A stretch of 64,000 nucleotides of DNA from JAGLQA01 sp023135565. Its GTDB lineage: Bacteria; Acidobacteriota; Aminicenantia; UBA2199. Below, piece after piece: positions 25,052 through 35,400 of the stretch (position 1 is its first letter; each line of letters starts with the position of its first letter). The DNA is taken from positions 39,569 through 103,568 of the forward strand of contig DAOWCY010000004.1 of NCBI GenBank assembly GCA_030639305.1, in the 5' to 3' direction. The notes beneath the pieces were generated by a model. The model was not told the DNA's origin. It saw only the letters and a list, made by a program, of their open reading frames with translations, and searched no databases. The translations under genes were made by a program, and so were the position numbers.

Positions 25052-25771
25052 CTATAGATGACGATTCATCCTAATTTTATAGGCTTTGCATCCGGGCCTG
25101 TCCGGGCAGAATTCACACTGCAGGGAATCTTCACTGCCTAAAGGATTTTTGCCGGCCCCTAAAAGAAAAGATAAAGATTTTTTCGGCGCCATCATCATTG
25201 AAGCAGTTAGACTAACGCCGATTTCCCCGGTTTCATTCCCTAATATTTTAAAAATTTCCGCCTGCTCTTCTATGGGCCAACTATTGCCGGGCCAGAGCAT
25301 GCTGGAGGTTCTTAAGCCCTCTTTTTTAAAAAATTCTTTTTTTATCCATTCATAAAACTGCGCCCTAACAGAATCTACAGCCCAGGATGCCAGCGCATCG
25401 AGTATAAATCCTTTCATCATCGCAGCGCCTTTCATATATTCTTCAGATTTTCTCTCAGTTTTCATCCCTATGGTGCAGACTCCGAGGATCAACTCTTGCG
25501 CTCCTGCCACAACCTTTGCCACGGGACCTCTGCCGATTTTGGCGCCATTTTTTAATACCACTTGATTTCCTACGATCTCTTTGATAGGAAATCGGTTCCA
25601 ACACAATACCGGCGCAGCCGATTCGACAAGCTCTTTTTTGGCGGCTTCATAATCAACCCGGAATTTCTTATTCTTTTTCATCCTCTCGACACTCTTTATG
25701 CTCCCGGTTATTTCCATTGTCCGCAAAAGGTCTTCATCATTGGGCTTTATTATAAAATCGGTTTTTTTCAT
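25052..25771 (-). CDS. Stand-alone vitamin B12-dependent methionine synthase activation-domain protein
   Basis: 239 residues. The central part (RFPIKEIVGNQVVLKNGAKI, GAQELILGVCTIG, DALASWAVDSVRAQFYEWI, TSSMLWPGNSWPIEEQAEIF, IGVSLTASMMMAPKKSLSFL) matches the MetH activation (SAM-binding) domain outside the large MetH polypeptide. The C-terminal CEFCPDRPGCKAY is the Cys cluster common in such stand-alone versions. In MetH this domain supplies SAM to re-methylate oxidised cobalamin. Stand-alone forms occur beside corrinoid methyltransferases, but none is nearby. It lies 13 bp after the decarboxylase stop, so the two are probably co-transcribed. The N-terminal 40 residues are not recognised. Confidence 0.8.
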   Translation of the reverse strand: MKKTDFIIKPNDEDLLRTMEITGSIKSVERMKKNKKFRVDYEAAKKELVESAAPVLCWNRFPIKEIVGNQVVLKNGAKIGRGPVAKVVAGAQELILGVCTIGMKTERKSEEYMKGAAMMKGFILDALASWAVDSVRAQFYEWIKKEFFKKEGLRTSSMLWPGNSWPIEEQAEIFKILGNETGEIGVSLTASMMMAPKKSLSFLLGAGKNPLGSEDSLQCEFCPDRPGCKAYKIRMNRHL

Positions 25772-25784
25772 TATCCCTACCGCC

Positions 25785-27233
25785 TTACCGGTTTTCCAAA
25801 GTCACAGCGGTCTCCCGGATTCTCTGCAGCAGTTGGATAAGATCTTTTCTCGAAGTAAAGGGATTCATCAACGTCACCCGCAGGTAAACCCGGTGGCCGA
25901 CAAGAGTTTGAACAATATAAAATTCCCCTTCCTCTTTGAGGCGGTTCCTTATTTTCCTGTTTAACTCATCCACTTGGCGGCTATTTTTGTGGGCCGGTTC
26001 CCAACGAAAACATACGATGTTTGCCGCCGGTTCTAATGCCAACTGGAAATCACTGCTTTCTTTTATAAGCGAGGCAAACTCTTCGGCTAAATCATAGGCG
26101 TTGGTTATATAGTCTGAAAACAGTTTACTGCCATATGCCTGCAGCAGTGCGTAGATTTTTATTCCCATCATCTTTTTAGTGCATTCCAAAGTTCTCTGGG
26201 CAATATCGTACCAGTTCTCCTTTTCCCGGCTGCCTACTAAGTAAGAGGCTTTTTGGGAAAAAGTCTCATAAGAGCAGTCGTTGTTTTTGAATATAACCGC
26301 CGTAGTAAGGGCCGGGCACAGCAGCATCTTGTGGAAATCCACTACAACGGAATCCGCCTTCTCGATGCCTTTAATTAGGTGTTTGTATTTTTGCGTTAGG
26401 GCGGCCCCGGCGCCGTGAGCGCCGTCTATATGAAACCAAAGGTTGTGCTTTCGGCAGAAAGCCGACATCTCTTCCAGCGGGTCGTAGGAACCGGTGGAGG
26501 TGGTACAGGCGCTGCCAACCACAGCCACTACCTGTTTCCCTTCATCTTTAGCTTGCTGCAAGCAACCTTCCAGCAGGTGGTGGTCGATTTCCCGGCGTTC
26601 GTTTACCGGGACTTTAATGATCCCTTTTTCCCCCCAGCCCATAATCTTAACGGCCCGGGCTACACTGTAATGGGTTTCGGCGGAAGTCATCAGCGCCAGG
26701 GTGGATTCATTTTTTGTCCCCAATTCCCATATATCGTAATCCGCCTGGTGCTGCCGGGCCGCCAGGAGAGCGGTCAGGTTGCCGGTAGTGCCGCCGGAAG
26801 TGAGTATCCCACCGGCTTTTTCTCCCATGTTGAGAGCGGAAGCCGTCCAACCGGTGACGATCTTTTCGATGGTTGACGACACCGGTCCTACTTCGTATAT
26901 GGCCATGCTGTTGTTCAACAGGGCGCTCAACAGTTCAGTTAGGGCCGCGGCGGGCGCAGGCGGCACTACCTGGTGGCCCATGTTTTTAGGATGATGAAAG
27001 TGAAAAGAATGTCGAATTACAGCGGCGAAGAATTCTTTTAGCTCTTTTTCTTTGGGTTCGGTAAAATCGGTTTCCCACCGGGAGAGGTTTTCCTCCGGGG
27101 TTTTCCAGGGCAGTACTTTCATATCTTCCGTATTCCGGCAGGCATCGAGGTAGTCGGCCAGTTGATCCACCAGGTCGTGTCCATATTCCCGGAAGGTTTC
27201 CGGGTCAAATGCTTTTTCTATTAAACTTGACAT
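25785..27233 (-). CDS. PLP-dependent group II amino-acid decarboxylase
   Basis: 482 residues, the usual length for aromatic-amino-acid/glutamate/2,4-diaminobutyrate decarboxylases. Motifs: HPKNMGHQVVPPAPAA (substrate-side loop), GILTSGGTTGNLTAL (phosphate binding), HIDGAHGAG (Asp pairing with the PLP ring nitrogen) and DSVVVDFHKMLLCP, whose Lys forms the Schiff base. It should decarboxylate an L-amino acid to an amine in the cytosol; the substrate cannot be read from the sequence. It has a strong promoter (TTGACA-17-TACAAT) and co-transcribes with the activation-domain gene. It sits between double-glycine peptides 2 and 3 on the same strand, so a role in that pathway is possible but unproven. 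Confidence 0.87.
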   Translation of the reverse strand: MSSLIEKAFDPETFREYGHDLVDQLADYLDACRNTEDMKVLPWKTPEENLSRWETDFTEPKEKELKEFFAAVIRHSFHFHHPKNMGHQVVPPAPAAALTELLSALLNNSMAIYEVGPVSSTIEKIVTGWTASALNMGEKAGGILTSGGTTGNLTALLAARQHQADYDIWELGTKNESTLALMTSAETHYSVARAVKIMGWGEKGIIKVPVNERREIDHHLLEGCLQQAKDEGKQVVAVVGSACTTSTGSYDPLEEMSAFCRKHNLWFHIDGAHGAGAALTQKYKHLIKGIEKADSVVVDFHKMLLCPALTTAVIFKNNDCSYETFSQKASYLVGSREKENWYDIAQRTLECTKKMMGIKIYALLQAYGSKLFSDYITNAYDLAEEFASLIKESSDFQLALEPAANIVCFRWEPAHKNSRQVDELNRKIRNRLKEEGEFYIVQTLVGHRVYLRVTLMNPFTSRKDLIQLLQRIRETAVTLENR

Positions 27234-27277
27234 ATTTATCCTTAAGACAATCGAAGCCCGCCGACTTCTTATGTCCT

Positions 27278-27306
27278 ATTGTAATGAATTAGTCTAAACC
27301 TGTCAA
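27278..27306 (-). promoter_or_regulatory. Strong sigma-70-type promoter of the decarboxylase operon
   Basis: Minus-strand TTGACA (27301-27306, perfect), 17-bp spacer, TACAAT (27278-27283). Confidence 0.72.
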
Positions 27307-27628
27307 CTTTAAATCGGTTTTTTTGTTCTTTTTGAGAGCTTTCTTTTTTTACTCTTCCCTAAAAAAAGGTTAACAGGCTGCCCGAAAATTATATCAATTT
27401 GTCTCGGTACGAAACTTTCTCCACATACAACATCAAAATGGGATAAATCCTTCACTCTTAAATTGATTTTGGGCATCAACGGGGGAAATTTTGTAAAATT
27501 CCATCCCGGTTTAAAATTCCCGGACAACCTGTTAAGACGCGTCCCGTCAGGTACGGCCTAATGCGCCGCTCCTGTTTCGGCATTTTACTCGGAAAGCATG
27601 CTTATTTGGAAATTATCAACCTTGAAAA

Positions 27629-27787
27629 TCAATCCGAATCCGGGAGCGGACAGCATTTAACATCCGAAAGACAGGTACGCTCAACTACTGTTATACCACC
27701 CCGCAGCGAATTTAACTCGTCATAGTTTAAAGCAGCAATGGTTTTTTTGTTCAAGGTTAATTTTTGGGTAAAGTCTTTTTTTTTCAT
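27629..27787 (-). CDS. Double-glycine leader peptide 3 (RiPP-like precursor)
   Basis: 52 residues: leader LTLNKKTIAALNYDELNSL ending RGG at 29-31, core ITVVERTCLSDVKCC then PLPDSD. The motif ERTC-x-SDVKCCP is identical to peptides 1 and 2; only the x residue and the acidic tail differ. Its GAGGTGAG ribosome site overlaps the stop of the 61-residue ORF directly upstream (start 5 nt after that stop), suggesting coupling. A sigma-54-like promoter lies upstream of both. The gene is separated from peptides 1 and 2 by the decarboxylase and activation-domain genes. Confidence 0.8.
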   Translation of the reverse strand: MKKKDFTQKLTLNKKTIAALNYDELNSLRGGITVVERTCLSDVKCCPLPDSD

Positions 27788-27792
27788 TTTTC

Positions 27793-27978
27793 TCACCTCA
27801 CTATTTTATTTTTAAAAGCGCTTTTAATTTTTTCTTCTTTTCTTTTAATTACTTCATAATTTTGGGGAAGTTTATCTATCCCGGGAGATTTTACCGGGAA
27901 ACCGTCACATATATCCGCATGACAGCCCCCGGCTGACAATACTTCTTTTTCTACTAACAATATGTTTTTTTTGTTCAT
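27793..27978 (-). CDS. Possible small peptide upstream of leader peptide 3
   Basis: 61 residues: MNKKNILLVEKEVLSAGGCH, then ADICDGFPVKSPGIDKL and a Lys-rich tail. GGC after a short leader-like start could mark a second kind of double-glycine precursor, but no family is recognised. Translation would be leaderless or nearly so if the sigma-54-like site at 27991-28006 is used, since the predicted start point falls almost on its ATG. It may instead be the 5' leader of the peptide 3 transcript. Confidence 0.4.
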   Translation of the reverse strand: MNKKNILLVEKEVLSAGGCHADICDGFPVKSPGIDKLPQNYEVIKRKEEKIKSAFKNKIVR

Positions 27979-27990
27979 ACATATGTATTA

Positions 27991-28006
27991 GCAATTTTCA
28001 TGCCAA
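27991..28006 (-). promoter_or_regulatory. Sigma-54-like promoter (-24/-12)
   Basis: Minus-strand TTGGCATGAAAATTGC followed by TAAT. GG and GC are separated by exactly 10 nt, as the sigma-54 consensus TGGCAC-N5-TTGC requires. It lies upstream of the 61-residue ORF and peptide 3. Confidence 0.5.
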
Positions 28007-28221
28007 CTCGGGAAAAATAACCCCTTTTAAAAACAACTATTCCTTTATCATTTGAAAACTCTCTCTATTAAAGGTTCTTTAAACTCCAGGAAATTTTCCC
28101 GGACAGGGAATGGCTGCTTACTGCAATTTTAAGGGGTGTAAAAAAAAATGTACATGTCAAATATAGTTGCCTGGACAAAGGATTTTATTAAGGCGCTGCG
28201 CACCGGTTTAAGAAATATTTC

Positions 28222-31200
28222 TCAACTGGTCCATTTTTTTACCATGGCAAATATCACATCTCTCTTAATGGGTTTAGCAATATAATCGTTCATCCCTGCT
28301 TGCAGGCATTTTTCCCGGTCTCCTTTCATGGCCTGGGCTGTCATGGCAATGATAGGAACGTGAACGAATCCCTGTTTTCTCATTGTGCCGGCCGCCTCTA
28401 AACCGTCCATCTCAGGCATCTGTACATCCATCAGGATAAGGTTAAATTTAGCCGGGTCTGAACAGTAAGTAGACAGCGCTTCCCTGCCGTTATTCGCCAC
28501 TTCCACCTGGTAACCGGCCCTGGTCAAAAGGTATTTTGCCATTTTCTGGTTAATGGGATCATCTTCGACCAATAGAATTCGTATGTGCGGCCTATCTTCA
28601 TCCACAGTGGAGTGCTCGACCGCTGCCGCCTCCTTTGCCGGAACTTTTTCCTCGAGTTTACGCTCTCCCAACAATTGCTGCAGCATTTCCACCAACTTCC
28701 CTCTGCGCACCGGTTTCGGTGAAAAAAGATCAAACCCGGCCTCTCTCATTTCACTGGACTGCCCGGAAATCGAGGTAAGCGCCAAAAGCGGGAGATGGGG
28801 ACTGGGGGATTTACTACTGCGGATAATCCGGGCCGTTTCAAAACCGTTTATCCCCGGCATATCGATGTCTAAGATACAGGTGTCGAAAGGATTGCCCTCC
28901 CGGTTCGCTGCTTTTAGGGCGGCTAAAACATCCGTGCCGCGGTCCAACATGACCACATTCATGCCTTCGATTTTTAATTGGTGGCTTAATATTTCCAGGT
29001 TGTGCTTGTTGTCATCTACTATGAGCACCCGCTTACCCTGCAAAGATACCGGCTGCACCAGTTTTTTTACTTTTCTACCCGCTTTTTCCATCACGGCAAA
29101 AAAATGAAATGCGCTCCCCCTGCCGAACTCGCTCTCCACCTGGATATCGCCACCCATTAGTTTGGCCAATTGTTTGCTTATGGTCAACCCCAGGCCGGAC
29201 CCTCCGTATTCCCGGGCCGTGGAACCGCTGACCTGTTGGAAATATTCGAATATGTCGGCGGTTTTCTCCTTAGGTATGCCGATGCCGCTGTCTCTCACCG
29301 TGGTGTGGAGGGTCATGGCAGTTTTCCTTTCATCCAACACATCTAAGGTAAGTTCGATCTCGCCTGCCCGGGTGAATTTAGCGGCATTGGACATCAGGTT
29401 TAATAGAACCTGGCGAAACCTGCCCGGGTCGCCTTTCACATAAGCAGGCACCTTATCGCCGATGCGACAGAGAATCTCCACCGGACTGGAGCCGACTTTT
29501 GGTCTTATCAACTCACAGACATCAAAGGCTGTAGTTTCCGGGTCAAAATCGATGGCCTCCAACTCCAATTGACCCGATTCCACTTTGGATAAATCCAGGA
29601 TATCATTGATTAACGTCAGCAGGACTTCACCACTGCGAACCGCGGTCTGGATATAGTCGAGTTGTTCTGTGCTCAAGTCGGTATCCAACATCATATCGTT
29701 AAAACCGATAATGGCGTTAAGAGGTGTACGAATCTCATGACTCATCCGTGCCAGGAAATCGCTCTTGAAGCGGTTGGCTCTTTCTAACTCTTCTGTCCGT
29801 TCTTTTACCTGGGCTTCTAATGTTGTCTTCTGGATTTCGATGTTCCGCACCCTAAACCGGTAAAAAGAATAAATAATAACAGACATAAAAATAACACCCA
29901 GGAGCCTGAACCACCAGGTTTGCCAGAAGGGAGGCATGATAGTTATTATAATCGATTTCCCTGCTTCATTCCAGACGCCGTCATCATTGCACCCTTTAAC
30001 CTTAAGAGTATAACCTCGCGGCGCCAGGTTATTAAAGGTAATTTCTCTCTTGTTCCCCAGCTCTATCCAATCTCCATGTGTGCCTTCGAGTTTATATGCA
30101 TATCTATTCTTACCGGGTTCAGAGAAACATAAAGCGGCAAACTCGAAAGAGAAGGAATCACTATAGGAAAGTGTTAATTGCCGGGTTTGTAGGATACTCT
30201 TTTCCAGCTTATGATCCCGGTTAAGCACTTTGAAGTTAGTAATCACCACCGGGGGGATATAGGGATTGTCTTCTATATCATCGGGATAAAAGGCATTAAA
30301 CCCGTTAGCTCCGCCAAAAAACATCCGCCCGTTTTTACTTTTAAAAAAAGCTCCTCTGTTGAAATGATAATCCTGGAGCCCGTCGCTCACATCATAGCTT
30401 TTTAATGTCCCGTCCTCGGGACTAAATTTGTATATCCCTTTGTTGGAACTCAGCCACAGGCTGTCGTGATCATCTTCCAGGATTCCATAAATGACCTGAG
30501 GCAGCCCATCCTTCCCGGTGTAAGATATAAAATGCCCCGTTTCACGGTCAAATCTACTAAGGCCGCCGTGTATCCCAAGCCACATCACACCGGAACTGTC
30601 TTCAAAAATCGACTCTATTTTATCGCTGCTCAGGCTGTTGGAATCCAGCGGATCGTTTTTATAACAGGTAAAAATCTCCTGCTTCCGGTCAAACTTATTA
30701 AGGCCGGCAGATGTCCCGACCCACAGTACACCGGAACTGTCTTCATAAATCGAAGTGATAGCATTGCTGCTTATAGCGCCGGGAGTTTGGGAATCGTGCC
30801 GATACCGGGTGAATTTCCCTTCCCGGGGATCAAATGAATTCAGTCCGCCGGGAAAAGTTCCTACCCAGAGTAACCCGGATTTGTCTGCAAAAATTCGCAA
30901 AATCACATTGCCGCTCAGGCTGTTGGAATTCCCGTGCTCCCTTTTATAATGGGTAAAACTCTCCAACTCCCGGTTAAATTTATCGAGACCATTAGCAGTC
31001 CCGACCCATAAATTCCCGGTACGGTCTTCATGAATCGAATAGATAGAATTGTCGCTTAAACTTTTGGAATTTTTGGGATCGTGTTTATAGCAGGTGAAAA
31101 GCTCCTCCTGGAAGTCATACCTGTTGAGGCCATTATCTGTCCCGATCCATAACATACCGGAACTGTCTTCAAAAAGCGACCACACATAATCATTACTTAA

Positions 31201-32241
31201 ACTGTTGCCCGTAGAGGAAATGTGCCGAAAATGCTTAAATTGTTTCTTTTCCCGGTTAAATTTATTAAGGCCGCCATATGTCCCGATCCACATCACACCG
31301 GAGCGGTCTTCATAAATCGATAATATGTAATTGTGACTCAAACTGTTCCGGTCCCTGGGGTCTTTTTTATAGTGGGTCCCCTTCCCCTCACTACGATCAA
31401 ATTTGATGAGACCTTCCCTTGTTCCGATCCATAATACCCCCGATTTATCTTCATAGATCGAATAAACACCGCTGCTGTTCCCGATTTCACAGCGGGTAAA
31501 GCTGCCCTTTTCCCGGTCGAACTTGTTGATACCGGTGGTATCCCCTATCCACATCACCTCTGAGCGGTCTTTATAAATCGATTGAACGGGAATATCTTTA
31601 AAGTGGATGAATTCCTGCCCCTCCCGGTCGAATTTATAAAGGCCGGCAGCGGTGCCGATCCACAAAATGCCTATATAGTCTTCGCAAATTGCATAGATAA
31701 TATTGTGATGCTGATGTTCTTCGTTTTGGAAGTTGATTGTATAGCTGATGAAAGTTTCTTTCTCCCGGTCAAATTCATAGAGACCGGCGCTGGTTCCCAC
31801 CCAGATAACACCCGACCGGTCTTCACAAATTGTCCTTATTTGATTACTGCTTAAACTATTTTCGTTACCGGGATCGATTTTATAACAGGTGAACGTTTCT
31901 ATCTCCCGGTCAAATTTATTTAGCCCGCCTCCCCAGGTTCCGATCCACAAAGTATCCGCGCTATCTTCATAAATTGCCCGGATAAAATTGCTGCTCAGGC
32001 TTTTAAGGTCTCCCGGGATATGAGTAAAAACTTTGAAATCGTAGCCATCATACCTATTTAAACCGGATTCGGTTCCCACCCAGATAAATCCTTCCCTGTC
32101 CTGGACAACACTATATACGGTGCTGTGGGAAAGGCCCTGTTCCACGGTAATGCGCTTAAACCTAATATCCTCGTTCACAGGGAATAGACTATTAGCTAAG
32201 TTAAATAAAATTACAAAGTAAAGAAAAACTGCTCTTATCAT
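28222..32241 (-). CDS. Regulator-propeller hybrid histidine kinase with two receivers
   Basis: 1339 residues. A signal peptide (MIRAVFLYFVILFNLANSLF) precedes about 14 propeller repeats (about 25-640) with recurring SIYEDRSGVMWIGT and GGLNKFDRE patterns, i.e. two 7-bladed regulator propellers. A Y_Y_Y domain follows (about 660-745, FEFAALCFSEPGKNRYAYKL), then one membrane segment (WFRLLGVIFMSVIIYSFY), a coiled coil, HisKA (MSHEIRTPLNAIIGF), HATPase (GSGLGLTISKQLAKLMGG), REC (LIVDDN, CILDIDMPG) and REC (LVEDDP, LILMDVQMPEMDG, AKPI). It lacks the AraC-type output of classic HTCS proteins. The periplasmic propeller senses an unknown ligand, often a glycan fragment in relatives. It is a paralogue of the gene upstream. 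The hairpin motif lies 24 nt before the start. Confidence 0.9.
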   Translation of the reverse strand: MIRAVFLYFVILFNLANSLFPVNEDIRFKRITVEQGLSHSTVYSVVQDREGFIWVGTESGLNRYDGYDFKVFTHIPGDLKSLSSNFIRAIYEDSADTLWIGTWGGGLNKFDREIETFTCYKIDPGNENSLSSNQIRTICEDRSGVIWVGTSAGLYEFDREKETFISYTINFQNEEHQHHNIIYAICEDYIGILWIGTAAGLYKFDREGQEFIHFKDIPVQSIYKDRSEVMWIGDTTGINKFDREKGSFTRCEIGNSSGVYSIYEDKSGVLWIGTREGLIKFDRSEGKGTHYKKDPRDRNSLSHNYILSIYEDRSGVMWIGTYGGLNKFNREKKQFKHFRHISSTGNSLSNDYVWSLFEDSSGMLWIGTDNGLNRYDFQEELFTCYKHDPKNSKSLSDNSIYSIHEDRTGNLWVGTANGLDKFNRELESFTHYKREHGNSNSLSGNVILRIFADKSGLLWVGTFPGGLNSFDPREGKFTRYRHDSQTPGAISSNAITSIYEDSSGVLWVGTSAGLNKFDRKQEIFTCYKNDPLDSNSLSSDKIESIFEDSSGVMWLGIHGGLSRFDRETGHFISYTGKDGLPQVIYGILEDDHDSLWLSSNKGIYKFSPEDGTLKSYDVSDGLQDYHFNRGAFFKSKNGRMFFGGANGFNAFYPDDIEDNPYIPPVVITNFKVLNRDHKLEKSILQTRQLTLSYSDSFSFEFAALCFSEPGKNRYAYKLEGTHGDWIELGNKREITFNNLAPRGYTLKVKGCNDDGVWNEAGKSIIITIMPPFWQTWWFRLLGVIFMSVIIYSFYRFRVRNIEIQKTTLEAQVKERTEELERANRFKSDFLARMSHEIRTPLNAIIGFNDMMLDTDLSTEQLDYIQTAVRSGEVLLTLINDILDLSKVESGQLELEAIDFDPETTAFDVCELIRPKVGSSPVEILCRIGDKVPAYVKGDPGRFRQVLLNLMSNAAKFTRAGEIELTLDVLDERKTAMTLHTTVRDSGIGIPKEKTADIFEYFQQVSGSTAREYGGSGLGLTISKQLAKLMGGDIQVESEFGRGSAFHFFAVMEKAGRKVKKLVQPVSLQGKRVLIVDDNKHNLEILSHQLKIEGMNVVMLDRGTDVLAALKAANREGNPFDTCILDIDMPGINGFETARIIRSSKSPSPHLPLLALTSISGQSSEMREAGFDLFSPKPVRRGKLVEMLQQLLGERKLEEKVPAKEAAAVEHSTVDEDRPHIRILLVEDDPINQKMAKYLLTRAGYQVEVANNGREALSTYCSDPAKFNLILMDVQMPEMDGLEAAGTMRKQGFVHVPIIAMTAQAMKGDREKCLQAGMNDYIAKPIKRDVIFAMVKKWTS

Positions 32242-32264
32242 TATACGTTACCTACTCACAAAGT

Positions 32265-32285
32265 GTTATGCCACCACATGGTGGT
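32265..32285 (-). promoter_or_regulatory. Hairpin motif upstream of the hybrid propeller kinase
   Basis: In gene direction ACCACCATGTGGTGGCATAA, with CCACCA and TGGTGG arms. It matches 18 of 21 positions of the element ending at 48463 (ACCGCCATGTAATGGCATAA), and shares the ACCxCCATGTxxTGGC block of the third copy at 6352-6379. Confidence 0.5.
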
Positions 32286-32354
32286 TTTTTTCAAGCTCAA
32301 TCTAAAAAACATCGTTCCAGGGTTTCATGTAAAAAAAATTTTACCGTAAAAACA

Positions 32355-32400
32355 TGACCTCTATTTATATCAATTTTTTAAGAAAAAGTAAAATCAAAAT
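32355..32400 (-). promoter_or_regulatory. Conserved upstream block shared by the two propeller kinases
   Basis: In gene direction TTGATATAAATAGAGGTCAT preceded by TTTTACTTTTTCTTAAAAA. The same block lies at 35702-35747 upstream of the paralogue. TATAAA may serve as a -10; the conservation suggests shared regulation or simply a duplicated upstream region. Confidence 0.45.
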
Positions 32401-32431
32401 CGAGATATTATTGATTCTCCGCCGCGAAGCG

Positions 32432-35400
32432 CTAAACTGTTCCCCGCACCGCGAGGATTTCTTTTTTCTCTCCATGAGGCAATCGAAAAAAGAAAACACT
32501 CCCTGTACCTCCTTCCCCGGCCCTGTAACCGATTGTTCCCCCATGGGCTTCGATTATTAATTTCGAAACCGCTAATCCTAAGCCAGTCCCTTTTATTCTA
32601 CCTTTACTGCTTAATGGGGAATATCTATCGAAAAGATATTTTTGTTTTTCACGAGGGATACCGGGCCCGTTATCCTTAACCGAAATCTCCACCATCCCTT
32701 TAGCGGCCTCAGAAATTCCCAGGGTAATAACTCCCTTCTCCGGCACAAATTTTATAGCATTTCCCAGGATATTACTCAACACCTGGCCGATCTTTTCCTT
32801 GTCGATGGATAATACTATCTTGTTCATACCCGGGGAAATTTCATATAGTAGTTTTACACTTTTTTTGTTGAACAGGGGTCTCATAATCTCAACGATCTCA
32901 TCTATTTCCCCCCAGATAGATGATTTTTTCTTATCTACCACCATTTTTCCGGCTTCAAATTTTGAGAAATCGAGCATATCGTTAATCAATTTTAACATTT
33001 TTTCAGAAGAGTTGGAGCTAACTTGACCGGTTTTCTTTGTATCGAGCAGGCTGGGCGTCTCGCTTAACATTTCCGCAAATCCCATTACGGAAGTGAGTGG
33101 ATTTCTCAGGTCGTGAACCAACATAGCGGTAAAATCCGCTTTTAATTTTAGTTCATTTTCTAATTGCTGCTTCTCCATCTCTAATTTCAACTGGAATTGT
33201 TCCAATTTCGATTTCTCTTTTATCCTCTTTATTCGCAGCCGGATAAAAAATGTCAGCAAACCCGACACTATCATTAGGATCGATATCCTAAACCACCAGG
33301 ATTGCCAGAAAGGAGGTATGATAGTTATTTCAAGCTCTCTCCCCTTTTCGTTCCAGACACCGTCATCGTTGCTCCCTTTAACCTTTAGAGTATAATGTCC
33401 CGGCGATAGGTTACTAAAAGTGATTTCTCTTTTGTTCCCCAGTTCTATCCAATCGCTATGTATATCTCCGAGTTTATATGCATATCTATTCCTGTCAGGT
33501 TCGGAAAAACATAAGGCGGCAAACTCGAAGGAAAAGGAATCATCATAGGAAAGCTTCAACGCCCGGGTTTGTAAAATACTCTTCTCCAGCTTATAATCCC
33601 GGGTAAACACTTTAAAGGAAGTAATCACAACCGGGGGAATATAGGGGTTGTCTTTTATCTCATCGGGGAAAAAGGCATTAAACCCGTTCGCTCCGCCAAA
33701 AAACATCTCTCCTTTTTTACTTTTAAAAGAAGCGCCCCTGTTAAAATGATAACCCTGGAGCCCGTCGCTAATATCATAGCTTTTTAATGCCCCGGTCGCG
33801 GGATTAAATTTATATATCCCCTTATTGGAACTCAGCCACAGGCTGCCGTGATCATCTTCCAGGATTCCATAAATAACATGCGGCAGCCCATACTTCCTTG
33901 TGTAAGAGGTAAAGACCTCCGTTTCACGGTCAAATCTACTAAGGCCGCCATGTATCCCAAGCCACAACATACCGGAACTGTCTTCATAAATCGACTCTAT
34001 TTCGGCGCTGCTCAGGCTGTTGGGATTCCACGGATCATTTTGATAACGGGTAAAAATCCCCTGTTCCCGGTCAAATTTATTAAGGCCTCTATATGTCCCG
34101 ATCCATATCACACCGGAACGGTCTTCGTAAATCGAAGTGATAGTATTGCTGCTTATACTGCCGGGAACTCGAGAATCGGACGTATACCGGGTAAATTTCC
34201 CCTGCCGGGGGTCAAAGGTATTTAGTCCGCCGGGAAAAGTTCCTATCCAGAGTAATCCTGATCTGTCCGCAAAAATTTGCAATATTACATTACCGCTCAG
34301 GCTGTTCGGGTTGCTGCGATCCGTTTTGTAATGAGTGAAAAATCCCCGCTCCCGGTTAAACCTATCGAGACCATTAGCAGTCCCGATCCAGAAATTCCCG
34401 GCGCGATCTTCATGAATCGAATAGATAACACTGTCGCTTAAACTTTTGGAGTTTCCGGGGTCGTGTTTATAACAGGTGAAAAGGTCCTTCTGGCGGTCAT
34501 ACCTGTTAAGGCCGTCATCAGTCCCGATCCATAACATACCGGAACTGTCTTCAAAAAGCGACCACACATAATTGTTACTCAAACTATTGGCATTAGAGGG
34601 AATGTGCCGAAGATGTTTAAATTGTTTCTTTTCCCGGTTAAATTTATTGAGGCCGGCCCTGGTTCCCACCCATATAACACTGGAACGGTCTTCATAAATC
34701 GATAATACGAAATTGTGGCTTAAACTTTTGGCATCCCAAGGGACCTCTTTATAGCGGGTACTCCTCCCCTTCCCGCGGTCAAACCTGTTGAGTCCTGCCT
34801 CGGTGCCGATCCATAATACCCCCGATTTATCTTCATAGATCGAATGAACACCGGTGTCGCAGCAGACTTTATAAAAATTAAAAATATCCTTTTCCCGGAC
34901 CAACTTTTTGAGACCGTTAGCAGTCCCGATCCATATTATCCCTGAGCGGTCCTTATAAATCGATTGTATGGGAACTTCTTTAAAGTGGATGAATTCCTGC
35001 CTCTCCCGGTCAAATTTATAGAGCCCGGCTGCGGTCCCGACCCAGAAATTGCCCGTTTGGTCTTCACAAATTGCATTGACGATATTGTACCCCCGAAGTT
35101 TTTTGTTTTGGGAGTTGATTGCACAGCGGGTGAACGTTTCTTTCTCCAGGTCGAATTTATGAAGACCACTGCTGGTTCCCACCCACATCACACCTGGAGG
35201 ATATTCATAAATTGCCCTAATTTGATTACTTAAAAAACTATTTTTGCCGGCGGGATTGATTTTGTAGCAGGTGAACGTTTCTTTCACCGAGTCAAATTTA
35301 TTTAGCCCGCCTCCCCAGGTGCCGATCCATAAGGAACCCGATCTATCTTCATAAATTGCCCGGATAAGATTGCTGCTCAAACTTTGGTGGTCTCCAGGGA

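Noticed and set aside
24763..25074. 103-codon plus-strand ORF
   Set aside because: It runs antisense over leader peptide 2 and its promoter and is AT-rich with no motif.
27309..27527. 72-codon minus-strand ORF between leader peptide 3 and the decarboxylase
   Set aside because: It has no ribosome site and no recognisable family, and lies against the decarboxylase promoter. Treated as a chance ORF.
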